DNA from: an uncultured Odoribacter sp.
Lineage (GTDB): Bacteria > Bacteroidota > Bacteroidia > Bacteroidales > Marinifilaceae
Direction of reading: 5' to 3'
Length of the DNA: 60,539 nucleotides
NCBI GenBank assembly: GCA_900544025.1
Contig: UQTM01000014.1
Span: forward strand, 1 to 60,539
Position 1 is the first letter of the stretch. Each line of letters starts with the position of its first letter. Below the pieces are notes generated by a model. It saw nothing but the letters and a program-made list of their open reading frames with translations. It was not told where the DNA came from and searched no databases. Below are positions 29,401 through 37,700 of this stretch, in pieces. A program made the position numbers and the translations under genes.

Positions 29401-32197
29401 AGGAGAACTGATGGATTCGTATATCGTGCCGAACGACCACACGAAATCGGGACTTTATTCTTGTGTCGTGAGTACCGATTGTGGAAGGATCAAGTACAAA
29501 TACAGCACTTGGGTTCGGATAAACACTCCGGCTACGATTATTACCGATTTGTCCGCTACGGCAGGCAAGATGTGTGAGGGAGCTTTCTATACGCCTTCCA
29601 TCACCGCAACGGGTAGCGATTTGCAGTTCCGTTGGGTACTTTATCGGCAAGACGGTACAGTGGATACGATATCCCGGGGTATCGGATATGAATGGGAGGA
29701 TTCGAATAGTTTATTCCTCGAAACGGAGGAAAAATATGCCGGGGATACATTAAGATGTATTGTCTATAATAATTGCGGCAGAGCTGTTTCTACTCCGGTG
29801 ATCCTGGAAATCGAAGGTAAAAGGACAATCGACGTGAAGCCTGAAACATGGGTATGCTATGACTCGACGGCTACCGTATATGTGAGTGTTTTGGATAGCC
29901 ATGGGCATCCATATATGGCGGGAGCCTGGAGTTATGAACTCTACCGGGATGATTACGACCCGATAGCACGGAGTGTGACCGCCGGATTCTCGAAGGATAC
30001 TGTAACCGGATTGTTGCCGGGGGATTATGTCATAAAGAGCTTTAATGACGGCGTATGTAATTATGCCGGCAAGGATATGGCGATCTTTAAAATATCGGAG
30101 CGGGCTAATTCGTCTGCTACGCTGACATTGCCGGGTGGAAAACGGGACACGACCTTGTGTTCCGGTGCGGGATTGCCCCTGTTCGCCAAAGTGCAAGGAG
30201 GTACTGGCCCGTTTGAAGTGACGATATGGCACAAAACCGCTGCGATGACCGACTGGGAAATTTACAATGAATGGGTGAATGTAAATCCGTTCTATGTAGA
30301 AGCCATCGATATGAATAAGGGATATGAATATACGATCCCGGCATTTAGAGCCGCCCAGTATAAGGTGACGATAAAAGACCTGAACAACGGGGTGACGATG
30401 GACGACGCTTGTCCTGTCTTCATGATGGACTCTGAGATTCTCAATGTGAATATTGTAGAGAAATCGACGGTGAATTGGAAAGTGCCTATCGGAGATGTAA
30501 ATTACGGACATTGTAACCTGCCTATTAATCTGGTATCCGTATTAGGGCCTACGCCGTCGAATGGAATATTCCATATCACGAAGCAGAATCCGGGAGCCCC
30601 TGCCAGCCCAACCGTTCAGCGGGATTGGACAGAACCTTACATTTTGCAAAGCGATGGGCCGGGCATCTATGAAGTGACGTATTCCACGGGTGGAGTATGT
30701 AACGACGTCACTCTGTATCCGGTGATATTTACCATCGATTCAGCGCCTTCGGCAAGAATGATACCTTTGGATACGATTATATGTACCAGCAATACACCTC
30801 CGCATGTATATGTGGAAATGCATGGAGCCGCTCCGTTTAAATACCTGAGAGTGGAAACCAGCAGGCTTGGACGCGATGGAGTTGTCGATCCGTTTGCCAC
30901 TCCGGGATGGGAAGGGGGAGACCCTGTGGGGACAGTGCTCGATTACCCGCGTCAGAGAATTCCGTTCTACATTTCGGCGAACGACTCTGTTGTCCAATAT
31001 GTCGTACGGGATTTGGTCGATGCCTATGGATGTACGCTGACCGGCCAGCAACCGGGAACGGCGATTACTATAAGTCAGTTGCCACAGCTGAAAGTAGAAG
31101 GTTCGCATCCTGCATACGGCAATGGATATTGGAGCGATGTGACCTCTGTCTATAATTTGCCGGAAGGGGATAGCGTGAAATTCCGAGTATCGCTGACCTA
31201 TGGAAAAGCACCTTGGAAATTAAAGTTATTCCAGGGAGAAAGCTTGCCGATTTACGGTGGGCCTGCCGAATACATTGTGCATGCCAAAGATACGGTTATT
31301 GTAGTCAAGAGAGAGGGATACTATGTATTCGATTGCCAGGATCAGGTAGGATGTTCTATGGCTTCGAGCGGGACGGTTACGAAACGTTTGGTGTTCGCTC
31401 CTTCCGGATTCCTTAAGATCGAAGGCTTGTATTTAGGTGGGGCGATGGCGGGATATATCAATACGAATATCACTTCATCCCAGTTAGCCGCAGGTTTGAT
31501 GAGTTCTTCACTCTATGCGCAGGGAGTATTGCCTGATTACGGCTTAGCCGGCATCGTGGCGACCAATCCGGGCATTGAAACGAAATTTATCGATTGGGTA
31601 TTTATAGAAGCCCGTAAGCGGAAAGATGACGGAACATGGATCGTTGCGGCACGCGATACCTGTATGCTGTTGAATAACGGTAGTGTCGTGGCGCGTAACG
31701 GCAGTAGAACGATAGAAATGAAGGGAACGGGTACGTATGGAGATACTTACAACATAGCTATTTTCCACAGGAACCATTTACCGGTGATGACGAAAGCGCT
31801 ACAGCTCACGGCAGCCGGAGCCGCTCCTGTTGTGGTACAGTTCGGTATCTATTCAAGCAATTTCTGGTTGGAGAGTGCAGACAGCAAATTGGAAGAACAC
31901 GTTTGGGATATTGCCACCTTTAACGGTTATAATAAGCTGTGGGCGATGGCTCCGGCATATACGGATATCAATAAAATAGCTCAGTTGGTTAGTATGTCGA
32001 ACCCGAACGCCGCGTTCTTTAAGCGGACTTCAAGCCCGTCTTATAGTCTTTATGATGTAAATTTTGACGGTATCGTAGATTTCCCGGCCGGATATTCGCC
32101 TTCTATCGATCAGTTGGATAGTTATGGATCGAGCGAGGACGCCTGGCTGTTGTATTTGAACCGTGACCGGTTCTCGGAGATCGACCCGATTCCCTAA
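20489..32197 (+). CDS. Giant Ig-like repeat surface adhesin, 3902 residues
   Basis: A complete paralogue of the first giant. ATG at 20489 or the in-frame ATG at 20495 both give a signal peptide cleaved near A-S-G/Q. The mature N-terminus begins with a GG-x-GDG motif like the caps in the first giant. Residues about 35-610 are Ig-like domains with D-x-G-x-Y-x-C. Residues about 615-2565 hold some 16 copies of the ~93-residue Cys-x-G repeat, interrupted at about 985-1430 by PKD-like domains that carry two Cys/His-rich inserts (1044-1119 and 1189-1254). Residues about 2570-3200 are I-set-like Ig domains. The last 262 residues are the shared C-terminal module. Surface location and adhesion are inferred from architecture; no canonical T9SS sorting domain is visible. 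It follows the SUMF-FISUMP gene by 14 bases, so both probably belong to one transcript. Confidence 0.88.
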   Translation: MRMKRFLVSVMLMFSCWLASGQVYTGGKGDGAAISCVPPVVTTLSQTSFTCVSDTIVLAVHATGTNLKYRWQKQGANFFEDLLPQDRYLGLGTDTLRIVNPTSVADSGYYRCLVENSCDEDISEVFYINLNRAPWVVNPMSLHDYAQGVCVNTGSVNLIPTFGSERNDVRYAWKRIDTLSGVTTLLPDTLRDLKVSLAGPAENAEGLYVVTAYNECGMASDSVFLPVYNLPMVEWTNIIVDGVLSCCEFENLTLKAKISGGGSYFCYLQKIYRDFGETDWQIEYDYSLPAPSFPINMVSVAEGGFYRWAVYNECSDEPSYSDIIELKVEKKPSFVYPPAEVYLFPADTLVCEGGMVELMCKASGSGTKYYWTKDGVRIADSDTNRLILRDIKEEDAGNYFCVAYNNCSERVTSRSIKVRVNLRPRFDRDPFMKRKACVGDSVTYFSVIPRGSDPGYDSLRWYLNRQPLYDNGHFEDCTSEDFKINYIGEKDLGLYQVEAYNQCGGTKSEVLNLMELAIPVSFKKGVGGYDALLCAGMEQKLSVSVTGSAPIHYKWVLNEHSYETDTNYVKVQGQDVVDLNKYTVFAYNVCGTAVDTGWVNVEVFEHYDFSGEGKYCAGHDPTGKLTLSGSSDTLVYNLYRDYGILVDSKQGTGGPLKFEDMEGGFYYIMAKNPKTECEQEMNGRPFVEEQDAPKKTNFYVSSYYCMGTTGAELVLTEWEKDVHYQLQRNQGSGFQDVPYSAFTGGVRIFAVPELNSPEDGQPRIYKDMDFGRYRVVATGVNGCTTDIVLEDSIYMLEAPSRHHLQAVHGDTVNCRIVLSDGTVYMDSTQLEVDRFIEGATYTLYKNGVPDPDKQPDRTSPIGWAHINEGEYYVLVETREGCTGTTNKVRIYNVDAPKQQTLSASGSLCAELDTDVTTKTLTIDGTEAGVKYEVYRETPFKLWETFTGTGTSKDIYIPVQKATYYVTATDPTGKCKTTFKDNITVLASNFQVETNPADIYLDSKGLTAWLHVDITGSYVQPLNVVWEDESQLQQTGVITSPNTEYHKQYYWPFCPCAEKHDYWGSDWVHMYSHGPQCNATNCPYLYHAYKPAEHGCVYMGTEYNTWEWGGKRPWYDLYYCRDQIQDDQQEIFYENDESNPFRNRLTTPVNEDRTYKVTVTDGAGCVHEDQVTVRVLGGKLRAEIMKSEVHKHYEYPFCPCAAQHRGAHYCSKNCNDQNCIRLYHAHKHEGCTKRKTEYIEYRGSYRKYYDLYYCCTEERAADTIVYKNDELFFCSQAKGGDYTYDKTWSFYAPGYADATWGDFKGDTVIFQAKQSGWLYLRVTSMGQEVKDSIWIEVYRRPFTAYIQDEGGVNRIDSLYLCKGEETKLYAYTSGGDNPVTTVQWWGDDYEGPKAGWWMFTPEKSGWFYMTATNDDIIIKDSVYILLRERPAKPIVENPGGRCVAPGNAETIKVQRPTVAGVNYILEYSTDNGETFVEKDRYDNSRGGAISFKVDNPVRDAGVYRVKAESVAGDHHCPTYSDVIEFITPPSHDEITSLKYCEGEQLTIQLNSTSADMSYSILSNANVLFETITAPVDYFTKPFGAGTYKIVYRHNGHYPFENGLTGSCADTVDIEIKKVEKPLQVDVVVNDGAGACEGLNAKIAIPLTERGVTYFLESPSGDRIDLFVGDGKALETTISGRSYGTYQVMGERDGCPTLVNWFTFNRNPKPVVQEDVYYCYPYGKLSAGEGVELKYDRLEADVTYTLEREGRVVAQIEGPGTKSFTNIVHGKYTVFARHNESNCFSSTTFTVTAEEAPKDFTLYAACEQERVIKLKGSQVGRKYELYRDTALIDSLQGTGDELSFGAHNETGIYTVLATDTRTGCTAWMNGQVQITELAICDLIQERPTCSVTSLTDLIYPCSSPGWSYYLKDITTTDTLMSDIIVGNGADIRWSSVGPRMIKPYYERRVSKDSKYILYGRDVCGDVALDTIIVGVTPTASGKLSTENTANTTIESCENELENLYVSQTTAGADYVLIGLKDNGYRDSLTFYHADAASTDRIFLGSYKAYNEYRLVMDYKGCSNMQSISVKYKPMPHLTGLTGQSICNNEGELIVELINKVEDQNYYLYIDSKENPVDTITYLDAGIMTFKPQTENGRYWVIAENIERLGGGYARECRDTMQPTFAIGQAPQAYEITRYPEYDQGNIYLCKGDTGQIILGRTEKTVEYALWKDGVEYSDHRQFRKDGGMLSFPVAESGVYSVVGYLGTCQQEMLNTITVYVDTMPDLELYDTYYYCKGAETGAKIEVYGAPYLCTFELRDGGLGSPALEYDTVRFYHGDGISDTISFNHLCPAGEKYEYILTFQTRGGCRRHHKFDVVEAVPPTNFDVISTANAVCEGECTSFAVVGDQNNVEYSLMKVSGSGDYEYHDNYILGWGDRDTLWFPYPVCERGEYYITATYYSRPQCVTHLKVNGMDTVRLLDMDTIRECEFESYNVHYCADTKLGGTIKLLNAQQGVKYYLCREGMDPNHVGNMWQKTCTVEGETLEWENIPSTKVCDGGDFDVSTQYRVFARNTVSQCTKWMKGPIEVIADNSVTISAVTYPYYEFCEGEGVLLKARAEGCGLSYEWYRVGTTSGAISVGRDADLKIGASGSYYCKVSNTCGTAETQPKITVNVKDSTSFNPMGIKYLCEGSTDMIHSEFFGVNDGDYIWYRAENPSRVLSTRPWLEFTNATMADQGYYVCVGGSVRKGYCNVYADTVFVQIERHVDSAALVLKYDTICSGTTKAMSVNLTGYTVQWYFNGEEIPGETTNAYSKTFQTGDAGLYSIKISGMCGDRDLIPIYKIAVDTTIEYLGYLENKYLCSSSPLQLSVRTSPMAGVRYVWQELIAGQPAKTVGYKADTTVVVPEGVSHVTYRVYYYNTCNDFTTSAYKDMEVEVATNIKHTTPWPEEMTFCEGDPVSEDDRKLAVTLTGTMIYDYVWLFTPAGSTQIDTVARGELMDSYIVPNDHTKSGLYSCVVSTDCGRIKYKYSTWVRINTPATIITDLSATAGKMCEGAFYTPSITATGSDLQFRWVLYRQDGTVDTISRGIGYEWEDSNSLFLETEEKYAGDTLRCIVYNNCGRAVSTPVILEIEGKRTIDVKPETWVCYDSTATVYVSVLDSHGHPYMAGAWSYELYRDDYDPIARSVTAGFSKDTVTGLLPGDYVIKSFNDGVCNYAGKDMAIFKISERANSSATLTLPGGKRDTTLCSGAGLPLFAKVQGGTGPFEVTIWHKTAAMTDWEIYNEWVNVNPFYVEAIDMNKGYEYTIPAFRAAQYKVTIKDLNNGVTMDDACPVFMMDSEILNVNIVEKSTVNWKVPIGDVNYGHCNLPINLVSVLGPTPSNGIFHITKQNPGAPASPTVQRDWTEPYILQSDGPGIYEVTYSTGGVCNDVTLYPVIFTIDSAPSARMIPLDTIICTSNTPPHVYVEMHGAAPFKYLRVETSRLGRDGVVDPFATPGWEGGDPVGTVLDYPRQRIPFYISANDSVVQYVVRDLVDAYGCTLTGQQPGTAITISQLPQLKVEGSHPAYGNGYWSDVTSVYNLPEGDSVKFRVSLTYGKAPWKLKLFQGESLPIYGGPAEYIVHAKDTVIVVKREGYYVFDCQDQVGCSMASSGTVTKRLVFAPSGFLKIEGLYLGGAMAGYINTNITSSQLAAGLMSSSLYAQGVLPDYGLAGIVATNPGIETKFIDWVFIEARKRKDDGTWIVAARDTCMLLNNGSVVARNGSRTIEMKGTGTYGDTYNIAIFHRNHLPVMTKALQLTAAGAAPVVVQFGIYSSNFWLESADSKLEEHVWDIATFNGYNKLWAMAPAYTDINKIAQLVSMSNPNAAFFKRTSSPSYSLYDVNFDGIVDFPAGYSPSIDQLDSYGSSEDAWLLYLNRDRFSEIDPIP
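23618..23845 (+). other. Cys/His-rich insert module 1
   Basis: Residues 1044-1119 of the 3902-residue protein. Pattern: H-K-x-Y, then F-C-P-C-A-x-x-H, an H-rich stretch, C-N-x-x-N-C, L-Y-H-A-x-K, G-C, T-E-Y, and a closing Y-D-L-Y-Y-C. It interrupts an otherwise ordinary PKD-like domain. The spaced Cys and His residues suggest metal binding or disulfide bonding; this is inference. Confidence 0.7.
24053..24250 (+). other. Cys/His-rich insert module 2
   Basis: Residues 1189-1254 of the same protein, with the same ordered landmarks as module 1: H-K-x-Y, F-C-P-C-A-x-x-H, C-N-x-x-N-C, L-Y-H-A-x-K, G-C, T-E-Y, Y-D-L-Y-Y-C. The two copies are about 207 bases apart and differ mainly in the middle spacer. 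The corresponding region of the first giant (about 7480-8040) lacks both. Confidence 0.7.
31406..32194 (+). other. Shared C-terminal module, copy 2
   Basis: The last 263 residues of the 3902-residue protein. Landmarks: F-I-D-W-V-x-I-E-A-R near 31588, L-L-N-N-G-S-V-V near 31669, H-R-N-H-L near 31768, Y-D-V-N-F-D-G near 32053, and a final L-N-R-D-R-F-S-E-I. These align in order with the first giant and the 815-residue protein. Confidence 0.68.
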
Positions 32198-32234
32198 AAA
32201 TGGACAAAAAAGACGATTTTTAATAAAAAAATAT

Positions 32235-32242
32235 TAACTTTG
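32235..32242 (+). promoter_or_regulatory. Probable -7 element for the 815-residue gene
   Basis: TAACTTTG is a perfect TAnnTTTG -7 element 20 bases upstream of the ATG at 32263. The region 10-25 bases further upstream is T-rich but has no good TTTG -33 box. It probably starts a second transcript covering the next three genes, which are separated by only 6 and 14 bases. Confidence 0.45.
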
Positions 32243-32262
32243 TCATAAATAAAGTGTATAGA

Positions 32263-34710
32263 ATGTGTATAAAACCCATTAAATGGTTGTGTTCCAGTAT
32301 GTTGCTGGGGATATGCCTATTCCTGTTACCCACACAGGAGGTGTCTGCTCAGATTTATACCGATTCACTGACGTTTAAAATTGACAGTGCAAAAATTGAT
32401 GGAGAATTTTTGACATACTCTGTTATGTTTTGGCGTACAAATAAGGATTGGCGGGGGGGAGATCCCGTGATCGCTTCTATTCAGGACACTACTTTAGGAA
32501 ATACCGACCTTTATTTTTGGATTGAAAATGTAGTTTTCGATACCAGAACTGCTCCACAGATTGAACGTCATCATCCCAAAGTGGATGTACCTGTGTCCGG
32601 TCCCTGGGCGACACCCGGAACGAATCTTCTGGATATCACGGCGAGATACTATGCCCGCCGTTTTGCCATATCCCTGAAAAACAAGACGACAGGATTGAAC
32701 AACGGGATGGGAGTCGTGGAAATTCCTTATATGCAGCCGACGGAACTTTGCCAGATTAAAATGCGCATGAGCAATCCGGCCCAGAATCCGGGTTTATATT
32801 GGGATACGCTGGCTACCGGTGGACAATCTACTATCGGAGAGCCTTTGATCCTGACCTATGAAGGTAACATTAAAATGAATCCCGATAAAGACATCATCCT
32901 GGTGGATCATACCGAAAAAGTGTATGTATGTGAAGGAGGTGAAGCTAAAATATGGGCAAAAGGGCATTCGGCCGGCGACCAGTTGAAAATTGCCTGGTAT
33001 ATGTCGGATAAACCGGATTGTATCGAGCAGTACAAAGCCGGAAACGGTGTAAAATTTTATAGCGATATAACGGGTAACGCCGTGTCGGGACAGGTACATG
33101 TGGTCGATGTGGCGAACTCCGCTAAATGGGGTAACTTGTCCTATCATATCGCTTGTGCGAACGATGGTTTGGAAAGGGTGGATACGCTTCATGTTATGAA
33201 TGTCCCCCTGTCTATGGATAGTGTCTATTTTCAGTGTGAACTGTCCGATCCCTCCACCGGCTCTGCTCCCCGGACTTCACTGGACGGGAAAACACAGGTC
33301 TTGATCCTTGAACGGATCCAGGGATGGCTTGCAACCTCTTCGCCTTCCAAACGGGCGGATTATTTAACCACGAACATCGGAGCTCATGATCGTACGGATA
33401 CGGTCATGAAATGTCCTTCTACGGGAGCGATCGTTTCGTTTTTCTTCTTCGGGCCTAAGTGCAACACGGATAAAGATGTGATCGGGAACAAAATGGTGGT
33501 AAATTATGTGTGGAGAGACGCTTTAGGAAATGCCGGAGAAGGAGATGCCGATGTAACTACATGGCAGGTTGTGGCGGGACAAAATGCTCCTAACGGTAAA
33601 TGTCTGTACCGGGGGACTCTCGTTACTGCCGATTCGATTACCGATAAATTGCTATGGATACAATCTATTGCGACAGAAAGAGGGTGTATGAACGGAGGGG
33701 CTTATGCTCCATACGATACGGTTTATATCCAGGATATTCCTCAGGACGAAACATTGGTCGCTGTCATTACCGATACTACGCTTTCTGTGGGAGAAGTTTT
33801 TAAGTTGAACTCTGCTTTTTCAGAATACGAGCTGAAACAGCCGGCATTGGGGACTTTGAATACTTTTACCAAAGAATATACGGCTCCCAATACCTCTTGT
33901 TCGAATCCCGACGGTTGCCGGGACACGATCGTATATCGCTATAACGTGAACGGTGAAGACGGTTCGACCTGTAAAATGGAATTCGAACAGGTAATAAACC
34001 TGAGCTCTCTATACTATTTAAGTTTGAAAGTCTTATTGGAAGGGGGATACACATTCTCTTCGAATTCGGATATGTATAGTGACCTATCGGTAATTTTTAA
34101 ACGTAATGTGGGCGGGCATTTTGAATCTCCTTACAACACGGAGACCTGTGCCGCTTTGCCTAATATCGGAGGAAAAATTATCGACTGGGTGTGCATTCAA
34201 TTGCGGGATCCTTCTAATGTGGGTAGTTTGTTTCAGGCTGTCGATACCGTTTCCGCTTTCTTGCGGGAAGATGGGATGGTATATAGTTTGGACGGCAAAC
34301 CTTATTTAACCTTTAAAGACCTTCCTCAAAGTAATTACTATGTTGTTGTGGAACATAGAAATCATCTTGGAACCATGTCGAGTTCGGCTGTTTCTCTGAA
34401 AACATCCTCTACTGATGCGACGGCTTCAGTCATGGCCGATTTCACAGCTCCGGCTTTCAATTATGTGAATATGGGCGTGTCTTCCATATTGCCTTATGCT
34501 CTTTTAAAAGATGGAAGGGCTGCATTACACCTTGGGGATGTGGATAAGGATGGGATGATAGGGTTGAGTGATGCCAATAAAATATTGACAAATCAATTTT
34601 CTGGAACTTACAGTAAATATGATATCAATTTTGATATCGACGCTAATATTGCGGATTATAATAAGACACGGTCTAAATTTTCTGCGGGTAACCCTGTTCA
34701 ACATTATTGA
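32263..34710 (+). CDS. Secreted protein with dockerin-like C-terminus, 815 residues
   Basis: I prefer the ATG at 32263 to the in-frame GTG at 32254: it leaves a normal signal peptide cleaved near V-S-A/Q and sits well behind the -7 element. The N-terminal 200 residues form a beta-sandwich-like domain whose motif A-K-I-D-G-E-F-L-T-Y recurs at the start of the next protein. The middle has Ig-like segments. From base 34012 the shared C-terminal module appears, with I-D-W-V, E-D-G-M-V and H-R-N-H-L. It ends with two calcium-loop-like segments, D-V-D-K-D-G-M-I-G-L-S-D and D-I-N-F-D-I-D-A-N-I-A-D, spaced like a type I dockerin. No canonical T9SS sorting domain is visible. Stop and next ATG are 6 bases apart, suggesting an operon. 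Function is unknown; surface or matrix scaffold is inference. Confidence 0.82.
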   Translation: MCIKPIKWLCSSMLLGICLFLLPTQEVSAQIYTDSLTFKIDSAKIDGEFLTYSVMFWRTNKDWRGGDPVIASIQDTTLGNTDLYFWIENVVFDTRTAPQIERHHPKVDVPVSGPWATPGTNLLDITARYYARRFAISLKNKTTGLNNGMGVVEIPYMQPTELCQIKMRMSNPAQNPGLYWDTLATGGQSTIGEPLILTYEGNIKMNPDKDIILVDHTEKVYVCEGGEAKIWAKGHSAGDQLKIAWYMSDKPDCIEQYKAGNGVKFYSDITGNAVSGQVHVVDVANSAKWGNLSYHIACANDGLERVDTLHVMNVPLSMDSVYFQCELSDPSTGSAPRTSLDGKTQVLILERIQGWLATSSPSKRADYLTTNIGAHDRTDTVMKCPSTGAIVSFFFFGPKCNTDKDVIGNKMVVNYVWRDALGNAGEGDADVTTWQVVAGQNAPNGKCLYRGTLVTADSITDKLLWIQSIATERGCMNGGAYAPYDTVYIQDIPQDETLVAVITDTTLSVGEVFKLNSAFSEYELKQPALGTLNTFTKEYTAPNTSCSNPDGCRDTIVYRYNVNGEDGSTCKMEFEQVINLSSLYYLSLKVLLEGGYTFSSNSDMYSDLSVIFKRNVGGHFESPYNTETCAALPNIGGKIIDWVCIQLRDPSNVGSLFQAVDTVSAFLREDGMVYSLDGKPYLTFKDLPQSNYYVVVEHRNHLGTMSSSAVSLKTSSTDATASVMADFTAPAFNYVNMGVSSILPYALLKDGRAALHLGDVDKDGMIGLSDANKILTNQFSGTYSKYDINFDIDANIADYNKTRSKFSAGNPVQHY
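34012..34707 (+). other. Shared C-terminal module, copy 3, with paired calcium loops
   Basis: The last 232 residues of the 815-residue protein match the ends of both giants (I-D-W-V near 34180, H-R-N-H-L near 34354). Unlike them, it has two D-x-D/N-x-D loops ending in D at position 12, near 34540 and 34621. Confidence 0.65.
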
Positions 34711-34716
34711 TCGACT

Positions 34717-37700
34717 ATGAAAAGATATATATTCATATTGATTTTTTTACTGGGATTTATAGAATTACCTGCGCAGGTATTCTATGGAAAGGAAAATATT
34801 CCGACCGAGGCAGATTATTGTGGAGGAGAATATGGCTCTAACTGGGACAATGCGATAGAAGTATGTTTGGAGAATGCAAAGATTGAAGGAGACTATTTTG
34901 TTTTTGATATTGTTTTTTCCAGAATAGCAAGATGGGCTTTAGTTAGTAATTCACGTCCTATTACAACACTTTTCGCTACCACCTTATCGTTCGATTACGA
35001 TAAAACGGTTTTGAGTACCAATGTTAATGATGTCTCTTTTGTATTCGACCCGGTTTGGGACCCCAACACATCCTGGTGTTCAATGACCAAAGACCTGGTG
35101 GATAACCCCTCGTTGGGAGATCATTACCTGGTATTAAATGTGATGGATATGAGCGATGGATATGTATTTTCTGCTGCAGGTGCTTATTCTCGTTTTGGAC
35201 AAGTGCGTTGGAAAATACAAAGTGGTGCTTCGGGAAAAACGGGGATTGCCTTGCGAAAATCCGATACTCCTCGAGGTTCTGCGGGAAGTTTAGTGGTGAG
35301 TACCTCCAATCAGCCTGCCTGTGTGGTTCAGTCTGGTAATGCAGATGTACAAATCGGAGACGACACTCCCGATAGTCCTAAAATTACGCTTCTTGCCAGT
35401 TCGGATAAAGCTTGTGCCGGAATGGAACAAACTTTTGTAGCTACTGTGACAGGAGATTACGACGACATTGTCTGGACATTGGAAGACAATGCTGGAAGTG
35501 CTGCGGGTGCAAGTGTGGGAACCGTAGTTTCTAACGCGAAGGGACAGGCTACGATTACGTGGGCTGCCAATGTAAATGGCACCTATAAACTCTGCGGAGT
35601 ACCTAAATTGGCAGGAGCTGCCGATGGTGATAAATATTGCCAGACGATTACGGTATATCGTGTTCCGACTATTACGCTGGCTTATGACAACAGTAAAACC
35701 TGTGCCGGAGAAACGGTGATTTTAACTCCGCAGATTTCTAATGGCGGAGCGCCTACCAATGTGACCAACGAACTTACAGGTTTTAACTGGACGATCGGAA
35801 CGGATCCCACTTCGAAAGGGCACTCCCTGACTTATACCGTTGCTTTACCGGCGGTACAGACGGCGTATAATTTCGAAGCGGTGACGAACGATGCCGGGGC
35901 TTGTCCGGTGAATGCCTCCATTAATTTACAGGGAGGATCTGCTCCGGCAATCGTAGATGCTTCTATCAAGAAAGAATTGCCATTGTTGGGAATAACGATG
36001 TCGGGCAATACCTATTATAAGGGAGATATGATTAAATTGAGTGTTGAGAGCAATCCTAATTACTCATACGAATGGAAATTGGGCTCCACTTCGGTAAGTG
36101 CCACCGATTCCTATACGATCACTTCGGCAACGGCAAATTCATACATAGGTAGTGTAGTGGTTACCGATAAAAACACGACTTGTTCTGCGACAGCGAACTT
36201 TAATCTGACACAGGATCCGGGTGGTTGTGGTATTGTGGCTGGTGTTACGGATTTAAACGGCAGTGCGTCGCCTACGATTTGTACGAACGGAGTTGCTTTG
36301 TTAAAGGCAAAGGCCACTCTGACCTGCCCCGGAACTGCTTCGGGAAATTTTGTATTGAGCTATGCCTGGTATAAAAAAGAGGGAAGCAACTGGGTACGTC
36401 AGGATTCTATTCGTGCCGTTGAAAACAATGAAAATATATTTGCTGCGCAAAGTGCGGGAGATTATCAGGTGAGAGTGTACACCAACCGGGGTATGAGTAC
36501 CGCTCAGATTACAGTGACAACCAGTGGAAGCATTGCATCGGGCGATGTGGTGACGACCGAAAGCCCATTGACTGTGAAACGTGGGAATACAACGATATTG
36601 ATAGCTAATAGCAGCGTGGCGCAAAGTTATCTTTGGATGCCTGAAGATATGTTTGCAACCGGAGGGAATAAGGTGCAGTACCCGGAAACCAAGGCAATAG
36701 AAGAAAACACGGCATTTAAAGTGTACGCCACTCATTATGACGGATGTATTTCAATGGCGACAACCCAGGTAAACATCGGGGAAAGTGGCTTAAAGGTAAC
36801 GGCGGAAGCTGTTGGAAATCCGGTATGTGACAAAGGGAAAGCCCGTATGATAGCGAAAGTCGAAGGGGGAAGCGGACACTATTCTTATAAATGGACAGAG
36901 GATTCTTACTCTTTCGGTTATTCTACCACCGGACAGGAAGCCGTTATTTATATTGACGAAGGGAAGACTTTCTCTTTGACAAGAGTTGTCGTGGTTACCG
37001 ATTTGACAACCGGTAATAAAGGAATCGGTTCCGTGCAGGTAAATGTTTTGAATTTGCAAGGTCCGGAATTGAGCTTTAAAGGATTGGCTACCGGGGGATT
37101 GGTATGTCAGGAACAAACGGTAAAGGTTGAAAATGCGAACTCTACTGCGATAGCATCTTATGACTGGTATATAAAGAATAATACCACGAACGCATATACC
37201 ACCAAATTAAATGCCGGGCCGGAATATACATTTGCCGACCGCGGTGATTATACGGTATGGGTAGCCGCTAAGACGAATGCTTCTACTTATTGTTATTCCG
37301 ATACCGCAAATGCTAAAGCTTTTGTTTCGGTGAAAGGTTTCGATCTGGCATGGACGGAAACTCCGGCAAGTGCATATATGAGCGGACAGACCTTGAAGGC
37401 TGCCGTAGAAGCTACGAATGGCAGTGGATATAAATTCACATGGGCATCTCCGGCTGGCGGAATACAAACATCTAATACTCAGAATCCTAACGAATATAAA
37501 TTGGAAGGAGCTTATTTGCCGGAATATTGGTTCAAGGTAAAAGTTACCGATAACAATAATTGTGAGCGTTCCGATTCTGTCAAAGTATCGAAAAACGACC
37601 TGAACGATAACGGTTTGTTGCTGACATTGGCGAATAAAGAAGTTAATTATTGTACGGGTGGGACGGCTGTGATGAGCGCAACCGTATCGGGTGGTTCCGG

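Noticed and set aside
32254..32262. GTG start three codons upstream for the 815-residue protein
   Set aside because: The ATG at 32263 gives a normal signal peptide start and better spacing from the -7 element.
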